From NCBI RefSeq assembly GCF_954871325.1, contig NC_088778.1:10549882-10613881 (forward strand): DNA of 64,000 nt. The letters run 5' to 3'. The notes below the pieces were generated by a model. The model did not search any database. It saw only the letters and a program-made list of their open reading frames with translations, and was not told where the DNA came from. A program made the position numbers and the translations under genes. This document shows positions 1 through 13,200 of the stretch, piece after piece; the first letter of the stretch is position 1, and every line of letters starts with the position of its first letter. The DNA is from Gordionus sp. m RMFG-2023 (lineage: Eukaryota > Nematomorpha > Gordioida > Chordodea > Parachordodidae).

Positions 1-112
1 CGGTAAAAATATATTGGTGAGAAATTCAAAAATTACGTCAAAATTAGGCGCATGCGCAAAGTATATAAAGCTTCATATATATACACAAATATATCAAAAT
101 ATAATATTGAAG

Positions 113-183
113 GGGGGGGGCTCAATGGTAAGAACGTTTGCCTTCCGAACGATAGGTCGCGAGTTCGAATCTCTATTTTGCCA
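113..183 (+). pseudogene. tRNA-like fossil (tRNA pseudogene or SINE head)
   Basis: A G-run is followed by an A-box-like GGCTCAATGG and, about 30 bases on, a B-box-like GAGTTCGAATCTC. That is the spacing of an RNA polymerase III internal promoter. The middle resembles the tRNA-Gly(TCC) loop CTTCCGA, but the anticodon and acceptor stems do not pair properly, so it is not a working tRNA. An A-rich stretch follows, as expected for a tRNA-derived SINE or a retroposed pseudogene. It lies in a SART1 intron. Confidence 0.45.
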
Positions 184-574
184 TAAAAAAATTTTTAAAA
201 AAAGTTTTAACATTAGCGAGATAATAATAGCCCTCGATTTATTTAACATTAAGATGATAGGAAAGTTGATGGAAAAAAAATATTTTAACATTATGAGATA
301 GGAAAGTGAAAAAATTAACGTTATGAAGATATGAAAGTTGATACAAAAAAAAATTAACATTACCAAGATACGAAAACGTTCATTTCTTGAATATGGCTAT
401 TATATATATAGATAAATAAAAAATATTAAATCATATCATGTTTATTTGTTGATAATAATAAAATATTTACATTAAATATAAATAAAATAAATTATTTTAC
501 TAAAATAAATAAATAATAATTAATACTAAGCATCGATGCAGAATTTTGACTAATTTAATTTTAGCAGATTTATA

Positions 575-735
575 TAGGCTTAGCCGATTTTTAGGCTTAA
601 CCTAATTAGGCTTAGCCGATTTTTAGTTTTAGCCGATTTTTAGGCTTACCTAATTAGGCTTAGCCGATTTTTATGCTTAGCCTAATAGGCTTAGCCGATT
701 TTTAGGCTTAGCCTTATTAGGTTTAGGCGTAGTTT
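575..735 (+). repeat. Degenerate minisatellite with TTAGGC/TTAGCCGATTTT units
   Basis: At least five imperfect copies of a TTAGCCGATTTTTA core alternate with TTAGGC and CTAATTAGG spacers. The array is intronic. It contains the telomere-like hexamer TTAGGC but is not a pure hexamer array. The rest of 190-1046 is AT-rich intron with nothing else recognisable. Confidence 0.7.
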
Positions 736-1046
736 TCCGATTACGCAACACTAGGCATGACCTCAATTATAACAAATAAATTCTAATTATCATTTTATTT
801 TAATAAATCAATAGAAAATAATTTTCTGTGTTATTTTTTATTATTTTTTAACCCGAGACCTGTCCCAAATTTAAAAAAATATGGCTCGAGATCGGTTTTG
901 GGCCGATAAGCCCCTATCCATTCGTTCCCTAGAAGTTTTAGTTTGGGTTCCTAGATTTGTCTTGGTTGTTAGAGTTCTAAGTTCTGATTATAATATAACA
1001 TTTAAACATGTTTAAAAAGATATATTTAATCATTTAAATTATTTAG

Positions 1047-1219
1047 ACATCCTCAAAGAAATGGAAGAGGCAGAAGCGGAGGGCTCAGAGGAGATAATTT
1101 TACAAAACATCAATATTATAGATTCTGAGAGAGCCATCAAATACATACAAACCAAAAAAATAAGACCGGAATATAAACCTTACCTTGAAGAGGAAAAACA
1201 ATATGATGAATTCGGATTG
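1047..1219 (+). CDS. SART1: SART1 exon a (first in window)
   Basis: The acceptor is AAATTATTTAG and the donor TTG|GTATTT. The reading frame starts at 1049 after two bases that complete a codon from an exon outside the window. It encodes [16 protein letters not shown] followed by [18 protein letters not shown] and [10 protein letters not shown], equivalent to human NVNLVDKERAEKNVELRKKK and PDYLPYAEDE. It ends on a codon boundary. Confidence 0.9.
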
Positions 1220-4200
1220 GTATTTTTTTTATCTATCTTTTTTAAAGTATTAGTTGAAAAATGCGTGAGGTAATGTGATGTTTATTGTTGACAATATAGG
1301 TCAAAAAAAAATTTAAACCAATAATGTTAGACTTAATTATTATGTTCTAACACGAACCCAGTATGGTCAGATCCGAATCTGATCAAACTCGGATTTGTCG
1401 GACTTAGATAAACATTTTTTCTTGACCTGAATTTGGAAATTTATTTTGGACCGGACGTGGATTCTGGATCTGATGAGTCATTTCCATGATACAGGGTAAG
1501 TTATATTAAAAACAAAAAATTAAAGAATAAAACAATATGTGTCTTTATTTTTACATAATACTTAAAAAATAAATGGATCCATTATAGTGTTGTGATGATT
1601 TAATGAAGCATGTTGACGATTAAATTAAAACCCATCTATATAAAAATATTTTGTTTGCTAAAATAATTAAATTATAGACAAAGCATTATTGAAAATTCTT
1701 TTATTCCTCCTATTGTTATTTTAATTTTTTATTTATGTAGTAGTTATAACCTTGCACTGGTTTTCTTTTTACGTATATTTTATTGTCATTTGGATAGTGT
1801 CCATTATCATTATATTATCGAATATTATTATCATTTTGATTTAATCGTTTATTATTTTCATTATATTTGGTCGTCTCTTTGATTTTATAAACCATTTTAG
1901 TATTGGCCCGTTCCATCGCTAAAGGCATTTCTATAGCTTTGTTTAAGCTTAACGGTTGGTCCTCCAGTATCTGGGAAACTTAAACATAGTTCTTTATCTA
2001 GTTGTGACATCTTTAGTCCAGCGATTAATTGATCGCCAATTCTTACTTCTACATTATCTTCACATTCGCATCCTTGGGCTAGCTTCTTTATAGTTTTTAA
2101 ATAACTCATACGGATTCTGTAGGTCCGCGACTTAATCTAATAAAATCAATTTTCGATGCCAAAATAGTTCTTTCATCTTTATAAAGTTATTTTGCAATTT
2201 TGTATAGATCTGTCCATATCACATCATCAATTTTTCTTGAAAACAGTAATTTTTTTATATCAGTTATGATATTTATTCCCCATAAGCTGTAAATAATTTT
2301 CTCAAAGTGGCGTCAGCTTGAGTAATATTTTTATCATTCAGCATATATTTGATGTAGTCTATATAATCGTTTAGAGAACATTCTTCTAGATGTAATTTTA
2401 AAAATAATTTCTAAACAGATCTATTATTTATTTTATTTTTTTTAAACAAAAAAATGTATAAAATTCTATTTAATATATAACTTGAACGAAGAACGCATTT
2501 TTTATTTGATTTATCGCCAATATTTTATAGTCAAAACAATCGGTATATTTATTTTTATTTCTCATCTATATATATTATTTTATAATTATGTAATTTAACT
2601 TTTAATATTATGCAATTAGATTGACCTCAATAATATAATATTTAATGTAGGAAAGTTATAATATTGTAAATAAATATAATACTCAAATAGTGTTGAATAT
2701 AATTTTATAAGATATAACATTCATAAATTGGTCTGATTTCATTTATATTCCAATCATTAAACAATATAGTAAACTGCTATTATAGCAGGCTTCATTTTTT
2801 CTCTATATTAGCTCATCATGCCAAAGTTAAAAGAATCTTGTCTTTAATCAATAGTCAAATGAAAGGAATTTCTCCCAAGATTTCTATAAATTTTTAGAAA
2901 AAAGTCCAAATATATTATGAAATATACGGAATAAAAAAATATGATTTGTGAGTTATATGAATTTTATCTAATAAAGAAATAATTGGATTTATCAATTTTT
3001 TTAACAATTTTTTTACATCCATACGCGATGATTTTCATCCCTCTCACTTATAATTTCGTATAAAATTTTAAATTTCTTTGAAGCCAATTTTAAAAGACAC
3101 ATTCTTAATAAAACCAAAATCTGTTTCCATGATAACAATTTCATTGATTTACCGAGTTGCAAAATCACATACATAATATTTCATAAAAGTGATAATTCAT
3201 AAAGGTGGTTTTTAATTTAACAACTCCCTAGAATTATAAATAGTTTTCTAATTTTTCCATCAATAAGAGAGGAATTTTTGATTCATCCATTATCAAATTA
3301 ATAAGAAAATTCTAATTCTTTGTCATTGATGATCCATCAGCTAGTAATCATATAAATGCAAATATTTACTCATGCATAAAAATTACCTTATTAAAGATAT
3401 ATAATAGTATAAAATTTAAATAGTTATTAGATTGTGGGATTGGATTATTCCTTAACGGTTTTCAATAATAGAAGGCACAAAGCACTCCTTAGTATTGCTC
3501 TCCAGAGTTTTGAGTAAGTTTGCAAAAATTCTAGTGAACTTTGAGAGATCATAACCCTGGGTCCATCTGAGCTGAACAGATTTAACTAACAAACTAAGCT
3601 TCATTAATTTTAAAAATGTTTGTCAAATCGTTGGTCAAAATGATATGGAATGATTCCGATAGTTATCCTCATATGGTGTTTTTTTTTTAAAATTAATAAG
3701 AGTATTCTTAACCTAAATAGCGTTTGGGGTAAAGTAGGTCCTCCTCTTTGCCTCAGCGCACTATTTTGCACTAATTCAAGCTAAAAGAAGTTCTTTTTAA
3801 ATTATGCATTGATGATATTTTAGTAAAGGGCATAATATCTTAAACAGTAACATAATTATAAGGTTGGAGGAAGTAGTTAAAAGAATAACCAAATGACGAC
3901 ATCTTAAAAATTACAATATTATTTAATAGATTATTTTTTGTTTCATGCGATATTTATTTTTTATAACCCATAAATGATTTGAAATTTGATATATTTTATA
4001 ATATATAAATTTAGATATAATTTTTTTAAAAAAACATAGTATAAACCGAAGAATTTGTTGGATAAATACGATGAAGAAATCGGAGAAGGACCTAAAAAGG
4101 AAACTTTTATTTTAGGTACAATAGTTGCTCATTTTCTGAAAAAGATCGCTTTATAATATCGATTAATTTTTAATTATATACATACAGCCGGTCTCACTGC

Positions 4201-7200
4201 AGACCTAAACTAACAAAAGAATTGTTTTTTATAATATGTTTCTATCATATCTTAAAGACTCGGTAAGTCGTAACCTAATTACCAATAGAAATGCTTGGAT
4301 GGTATTTTTATATAGTACAAAGTTATATTTACTTATTTATATTACAAGGCTTAATTAGAGAATGGTTCTTAAAAGTCGGTCCTAAAAATATCCCGTCTTT
4401 TATAATATGTCTGAAGGACGCGCCCATCCTAAGACCAAAAAAGGATCAATTTTTTTAATTATAATATGAATTAATTATATAAATTAATTATTGTTATTAT
4501 ATAAAATAATTATTACTTAAAGCTTTTAATTATAAGATATTCATTAGTAATTTCATGTATTTCCTCTATATTTTGGATGTTTTTTTCAATGGGTATAGAA
4601 CTTAAAGAGAGTGTTATTATTTTTTTATTACATAATAATATTTATATTATATAAATCATTTCTATTCCAGAGTATTTCTAGCAAGAAGATATATTAATTA
4701 TATATATTTATTACATAATAATATTTATATTATATAAATCATTTCTATTCCAGAGTATTTCTAGCAAGAAGATATATTAATTATATATATTTATTACGTA
4801 TTTATTAATTTATTGTAAATAATTTTGTTTATTATATTTATTTTATCATTTTGGCAAAATGAAATTAGTTATTTTCTGATAAAATTTGCATTAAGACGCG
4901 TTCGGCCCTAAAAATTTTTTCTTTAAGATGCGTCCGGGTTTGCGCTCCTATTCGTTCCAATAAATCAGTCTCCGAAATGGTTCATTTTTAAGACGTGTCT
5001 TTTAAACGGGTCCGTTACCAAAAGAAAAAAAATACTGAAACAAGACAATTCTCTGAATATTCACTTGGGAAGGATAGACAAAAATTACTTTTATATATAT
5101 AAACTTAATTATTATAGAAGAATTTATATATATATATATATGGTGAATTCCATATCAAATCAACCAAGGTTTCAACTCGACCCCCTTCAATTTTTCTTAT
5201 ATTTTGTATACTGGTTGTATATACTATAACTAAGAAAAAAATGAAATTTTACCTTCCAAAACTATTTATCCGCTAAGATATGGCCGTTAAAGCGCGGAAA
5301 AATGGTACATTTTTGACAAAAAGCACCTCATTTATTTTCAAATATCTCGAGAAATAAATAAGTTAGAAAAATAATTTAAATTTTATTTTGTAGCTTAATA
5401 AAAGTTCTTTAAAATGAAATAAAAATTAATATGATAAGCATTTTATTAATATCGAAAACCAGATGTGTAAAACCGGAAATGGCCATAGAAAAAAAAGGTT
5501 TTTTTTTCTGTAGATAGATACCACACTGCTTTATATATGTACAAAATTTTAGACTGGGATCAACATGGGTTTAGGAGTTATCACTCTTTATATGGCTAAA
5601 AACAAATTGAACATTAATATCATCATATTTTAATTTAATGAATAGTTATGAAATAATGTTAATTTAAAAATTATGTCTAAATGATAGGCCCTTACTTTTT
5701 TTTATCTTTATCAAAATTTTTGAGAAGTGGCTGGAATAATGAGCTTTGTTTAACACTTTTTAAATTTTGTCTCAAAGTTATTTGACAAAATAATTCTAAA
5801 CATATTTATAACTTTATTTGCCTCAAATTGCATTACATATAATACAATCAAAAATTTATAATTAAAATATATCATATATTATAATCATCCAAGGAATTTT
5901 AATAAATTATGACTTGTTTTCGTCTAGGGGAATAAAAGCTTGGAACTCTGTGTTTCAGAAATTCTCTTTCTCCAAAAATCTGCTTTCAAGATGACTTTCT
6001 ATGTTCATATATTCATTATTGCTCACAAATATATAATTTACCCCATAGATATTATTTCTCGCATAGTTAAATAAATACATTGTTGTCAATATGTGATGTT
6101 CATATGGACGTTGCAAGCTTGCTCGAGCTGCTAACCTTTTAGTAACAGCCCCCAAAATGTCGCATGGGCTTTTCTTTGTGCGGTTTTAAAAAATGTCACT
6201 CAGCCTTTATCCCAAAATCATTTTCATGATTGTAGAGATTAATGAAATCTTTTATTTTTATATAGGTTACTGCTCCATTAGAAAAATAATAAATTTTAGC
6301 CACTCTATTAAATCTTTCCTTCAAAAATACTATTAATTTTTAAAATAAATAAAATGCACATGCGTTGTGCTTTAAACAATCTGCTGATATAACCACTAAA
6401 TTTACATGTTTTATTATGTTGTTCTCAAGGTAATAAATTATAAAAGAGTTGATAGTGGCTTGATGCTTGATTATTGGTCTGATTAAATCCTTGTGCATGG
6501 TTCTGCACTACAAATGCATAGTTTTCTGAAAAGTCTGCAATAACTAAGAATTCGCCAAAATTTAAATTGAATTTTAAAAAATTTCGAATTAATGATTATC
6601 GTGAAGCTATAATAAATGAGGAATCAAATTGTTTAATTATTCAATTAAATAATCTACAAATTTATCAGCGGATTTTGTCAGTGTTTTGAGAGTAGTTCGA
6701 TCAACTGCTATCAATTGTTTGAATGTTTTATAATCTATAGAATTCTCGTCAAATAATATATTAAGCCTTTCTTTTAATAATATATGGGGGAAAATTTATT
6801 GTTTGAATTTCAATTTTGGTAGATTATTTTATGCTAAATAAAATATTTAAGATTATTTTGTCAAGTAATTTTAATTAGAGATCTCCAAAGTTAGGCCCGG
6901 CCCGCCCGAACGGGCTTCGGGCCAGGCTCGGGCCTAATTCTTTTTAAAATAATCGGGTTCGGGCCGGGCCTATTTTTAAAAGAATTTCGGGCTGGGTCGG
7001 GTCGGACCTTGGAAATTTTATTAAATATATCTAAATTTATCAATTTTATATTGAATTTTTTATGTAAAATAAAAATTTTTGATTTAATTTATTGAAACTA
7101 AACGCTATATAACATATGTCTTTTATTTTAGTAATTATAAAAATTAATTTCTATATTTAAATAAATTCGGGCCTGGCCGGGCCGGTAAATTTTTTTAAAA

Positions 7201-10200
7201 TAAATTTCGGGCCAGGCCGGCAAAACTTTTTTAAAAAATTTCGGATTCAGGCCGGGCTGGCAAAACTTTTTTTAAAAAAATTTCGGGCCGGGCCTGGCTT
7301 GAAAAATTAGGCCCGATGCAGATCACTAATTTTAATTTCGAAATAAAATTTAACTAAAGTTTGAAACAGCTCATTATCCCAGCCACCTCTCAAAATTTTT
7401 TTGATAAAGATAAAAAAAAGTAAGGCCTATCATTTAGACATAATTTTTAAATTAACATTATTCCTTAACTATTCATTAAATTAAAATATGATGATATTAA
7501 TGTTAAATTTGTTCAATTTTAGCCATATAAAGAGTGATAACTCCTAAACCCATGTTGATTCCAGTCTAGGACTTTGTACAAATATAAAGCAGTGTGATAT
7601 CTATCTACAGAAAGAAAATTTTGAAAAAAAACACCTTTTTTTTCTATGGCCATTTTCGGTTTTACACATCCGGTTTTCGATATTAATAAAATGTCCATCA
7701 TATTTATTTTTATGTCATTTTAAAGAACTTTTATTAAGCTACAAAATAAAATGTAAATTATATTTCTAACATAATTATTTCTCGAGATATTTGAAAATAA
7801 ATGAGATGCATTCAAAAATGTACCATTTTTCCGCGCTTTAAATGGCCATATCTTAGCGGGTAAACAGTGTTGGAAGGTAAAAAATTTTTTTTCTTAGTTA
7901 TGGTATATACTACCAGTATACAAAATTTAAGAAAAATTGAAGAGGTCGGGTTGAAAATCGACTTTTTTTGTTGATTTGATATGGATTTCACCATATATTA
8001 ATTTTAGGATATAAATTAAGAGGTGTTTTTTTCCCAAAGAGATGTTTTTTCTTAAGAGCTGATTTATCTTACCCCAGTTTTACCGGCCTTTGGTCGAATT
8101 ACATTGATTTTTTGAATAATATTTGTTTTTTTATTATATTGTTACTTTTATATGCCTTTTCTGAAAAAATATTTTTTTCATTTTTGTGGCGAGAGTACGT
8201 GGGGCAGAGGATAATTGTAGTGTATCAATTTATATTTACTTGAAATGATATTTATGAAACTTTGCAAAGTTGCCAATAGAGATTTCGCGTTCTTCATCCC
8301 CTGGATATATCTATGACCAACATATAATCATAATTTTGATATATAGATTTCATGACCAATTTACAATATTCGCTCATTTTTTGTAATTTTCTTATAATTG
8401 CATTAAACAAAACACATTCTGAAAAAATATCAAAAAATTTGTTGTTTTTGGAAGGGAGGGTGGTAGTGTTGTTAAACGGCTCGATTTGAGCCTATTTTAA
8501 AAACGGCTAAGTTAATATTTTATCCAGAAATATATTACGGAGGCCTCAAGCTCTAGGTCATAGATGGTACATGTTTGGACATCTATTAGCTGAGGATCGA
8601 GATTTAAGGCAATATTTTTCTGGCTAAAATATTGGATTATAAAATCGACTCAAATCGAGCTGTTTAACACCACTAGAGGGTGGTAAAAATTTATTAGGAG
8701 CCCGATCTCCCCTATTACAACTGTTATTTCTTATTAAATATTAACCATTAAAAAAAATATTAGAAAGACTTGCAGTGAGACTAACGATATATGCTCTTTT
8801 CTCCCAAAAATATATTATTTATTATTTTAAGTTAAATAACAATTTCGAAAATATATTTACAGCTATTTTTCTTAAAATATATTCTTGAGTTTTTTTTATT
8901 TGATTGGATAATTATATTTTTTTACAAAATTACATATAACTATAATAAAAAAAAATCAAATTTTGATATTAAGGAACTTATTTTAGAGCTAATATTTTTT
9001 AATAATGTTTGCTTCTCATTTTATTTAGTGTTAGCGTTTTACTTAGGGTCTCGGAAATCTTATAATTTATTAAATCTTTTTCCAGTTATAATTTTCACAT
9101 TTTAGTCTTCTTTTTTATGAAGGTTATAACTGTTATCTCAAATTGGGAAATCTGAATATAGTAGATCAAAATTAGTTCATTTAATACTAAAGTGATGATG
9201 AGTAATATTACAATAAATTAATTATTATTTAGGAGAGAACGGTATAGTCAATGCTTCTGGTTACAAACAGGAGAAGGAAATGCAAATGAAGAAAATGAGG
9301 GAAGGCTTGAACATCGTTAGTTCCTATTACTTTAAATATATATAATGATATAGAAAGAAAATGAAAGAAAGAAGGAAGATATATTGTAAATAGTATACAA
9401 AAATACAAATTCAACAATCTTATTAAAAAAATAATTTTAATCAATTGGTATTTAAGAAAACTAAATTTCTTACATTTTTATAAATATTCATTGTCGAAAA
9501 TTTAAAGAAAGAAAAAATCATTTAAAAATAAATATAGGATACCCTGGAGACCGCACCTTTGACGATAGCAAAAGAATATTATACACACGAAGAAATAGTA
9601 TAGAATCATTATTTGCATAAATAGCTGTTTTAAAAACAATTTGATATCGTATTGTTTGGTCTATTTTTTTAATTATATATTTTGCCGCGTGGACATTTCG
9701 CGATTTGGGTAGTCAAGTTAAAATTTTTATAATTGGTGATCATTTACATTTTCCTTATATTTTTGTTATGTGACATTTCGCTAAATTTTACGATTTTGAT
9801 AGAAAGTTATAATATTTGATAAATGACCACGATATTAACTTAAATCTAACATAAGATTTGGGCCAAGTGTTAGTTATATTTTGTCAGAGATCAATCTCGA
9901 TTTGGGTGAGTTAATCAGAGACCAGCAGGCTTAGCATGCGGGTCATAAAATTGTATTATTTAATAAATTAGAGCCGAGCTATAATCCCAGACCGTGCCTA
10001 AAATAAATTTCGATACTGAACGGTAATAAGTGACTAAAATCTGGGCAAGTTTTGAAAACTGGATATTTTTAAATTCCAAGCTGGGCTTAAAAATGTGAAC
10101 TTTAACAATTTCGGGACTATCCTTCATAGAAACAGGGGTTTTTTCAAATTTGTTTTAATCTTAAGATCTTGATAATTCGTCCTTTCTGTCTTTGCTACAC

Positions 10201-13200
10201 TTTTTACAAAATGTACAAGTATGTATTATGACAATTTGAAGAAAATTAATAGAAAAACTGTTGAAGTTTGAATATATTATGTAAATAAGAAGATACTATA
10301 AATATGTTTTAAAATAAGACAATATAATTATTAAATGTTAATAAAAGGTCTTTGCCTTTTTGTTACAGAAAATACTGTTATAACAGACAATAAATTTTCC
10401 TTTTTAAGGGGCAACTGATTTAAATGTCCAAACTCTAAAAATAATGGTTCCACCCAATGTAAGCATTCCCCTTTCTACATTATAAATCATAACACCTAAT
10501 GATAACAATTCCTTAATCCCTCTTATCATATCAAATGCCTTAAGTCTTAGCAAACTATTCAAATTCAGCTCAGTCCGTGATTAATTTACTTAAAATACCT
10601 GATCACACTTGGTCAAATGCATTCTTTGCTCAATCTTTTCACTCACTTTATTAGAATACGGGGTACACTCTGAACAGTTTATAAATAGATGAAAGTATAA
10701 AAATTTCCCATTGTCAGAAATCATTAGGGACATTATAAAATAATTAATAAAAAAGTGACTTAAATCATATAGAATTTATTAACATAAAAATAAGAATCTT
10801 GAAAAATTGGCAAAAATTAATTAATAATTTTAATTGTAAAACTGCTCCACATTGGGTTTTCCAACAACGACTTGGTAGCTTCTGACTCCGAAGAAGTGTA
10901 CAAAGAACTTATTGACACATCCTCCAATTGCAAATAGTAATCAGTTTTTTATCTATAAAGACCTCAGTACAGGTAGAAGTATCAGATGCTATCATTTTTT
11001 TCTGATAGACTCAGCTGTAGGAACAGATGTCATTAGGCTTATATTTCTTCGTGATCTAATGAATGTATATAATGCCAGCTTATACCTGTTTCAGCAACCT
11101 CTCAATGGAGGGCTACCACACAATTTAATCCCTTTGATCTTTGATGAACTAATAGTTTCAAAAATCAAATTGGGGCATTTTACCTATGCTATCAGAAAAG
11201 TTTATTGAAACTTATTTGCTAATGTATAAAAGACTCATTCAATAACTGAGGCTACCAAACTGCAAACCACGTGGCCAGAATTATCCTGAAAAACCTGCCA
11301 TCAGATCATTTATTTATTAAACCTGATATAGCAAATATTTTCAATTCATTAAACCCCAATATTATAATTCAGAGTTTTTAAGGAAAATATCCAGAATTCT
11401 TTAACTGCATACAATCAGCTACCATCAATTCTACGTTGCAAAAAACCTAGTTTTATCAGCCCAGGAAATTCAGCAGGGCGAACTTCTAGGTCCATCCTTG
11501 TTTTGTTTAGCTATAATCAAGATAATATAAGATGAAAGGATGTCACGCTCCATTGACTCCACATTTGAGCAACGACATAGAGCAGCCTACCAACCTCTGT
11601 TCATTATGAACAAGATCGGTTTTGAAAGGTTAGAGGCCTATCCAAACGAAACAATAAGATCATTGACCGACACAGGATTAGGCTCGCAATGGCTATTAAA
11701 CTGGGGAGGGTGTATAATATATTAACCTTAAATATTAAAAGTGTGGGGCACAAGTTAACGAAAAAGTAAGGCATGAAATAATTTATAGTATCATATATTC
11801 TAACAGAGCTCGAACTGCAAGATTTTTTGGTCATTAACAACATCGGCCTGATGGATACACTGATCCCATGGGATATCGACAAACCCATGACTAGTGTTGT
11901 TAAACGGCTCGTTTTGAGCCATTTCGAGATTTCGATAATATATGTCTAGACCTTCTATGAGCAGAATCTTCAGACTTGCGTAATATTTTTTCTAGATAAA
12001 ATATTGAGTTAGCCGTTTTTAAAAATCCTCAAAATGAGCCGTTTAACAACACTACCCATGACCGACATTTCACCTGTATCGACATTTTTTCTCCTTTTCA
12101 TAGCAATCATCTACTAGGAATTACCAAGGGGACGAAAGGCATAAATTCTCTCATACTCATATGTAAATAACATATTCATCTCAATATATATCAACTTCAA
12201 GTTCCTTTGGAAAAGAAGATAAATCTTTTTTCATCTTATAAGTAAAAGGGGCCTGAATGCACAATATTGAGAGCATTTTTCAGGGTTGGCAAGTCGGTAA
12301 ATTGACCAGTCAAATTCAGTCAATTGACCTGTCAAATACGGTCAAATACTCTAAAAAAAATTAAAGGAAAAATAAAATAAAAATATGTTTAAAAAAGGGA
12401 AAAAAGATGTAAATACATGTGATCACAATGTTTGCTTATTTTTTGTGTCCACAATATCAAGAGGAGAACGCACAAGTATGTGATATAATTCAAGAATTAG
12501 CTATTTTACAAGATAGTGCTGACCAAAATATTTTAAGTGATATAATTAATTTCAGAAGCAAAAACAGCATGTTTTATATAGCAAATTATGTAGAAAGTAG
12601 TAATTTCCAGAAACAATCAATTCCGACCTCTAGTTAATAGATTAAACTTTGTCCACCATGCCCATTAAGAGACTAACAACTAGTTCTACTTCTTCCTTAG
12701 AAAGAAATAGGTCGATTAGGGTTAATATTCTTATGAAAATAGAAATCGATTGAAAATCTAAGACATCAGGAAAATTGATTAAAAAATATTAAAGAATGTT
12801 AGTTATTGAATGACAATGAATTTAAAAAATTAATATTATAGATTCATTTTACTATTATATTCAAAATAAAGTTAATATTAACTTTAAAAAAACATATATT
12901 TGAATTTGACCATATTTGACCGGTCAAATATCGGTCAATTGACCGAAACGTATTTGACCGGTCAAATGCACAACCCTAGCATTTTTAATTAAACAAAATA
13001 TAAGCTATAAAATAATCCGTTTTAATTTCAAAGATTAACTTTTTTAAATTATCTTATTGGCTAAATATATTTTTAATATTGAGAAATTTGTTTATATTTT
13101 AATAACTATGACAAATTTGCTAAAATCCAAGGTTTATGAATCATCAACTTAAATTCGCTAACCTCTACTATATAAATTCAATTATATATATTTTTAAATT

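Noticed and set aside
113-183. Functional tRNA gene
   Set aside because: The anticodon and acceptor stems do not pair and the 3' side does not match the G-run at the 5' side.
575-735. True interstitial telomere
   Set aside because: The unit is about 17-30 bp and irregular; TTAGGC is only part of it.
12419-12637. 72-codon frame as a hAT transposase
   Set aside because: No hAT motif could be recognised, and the enclosing element is only 698 bp.
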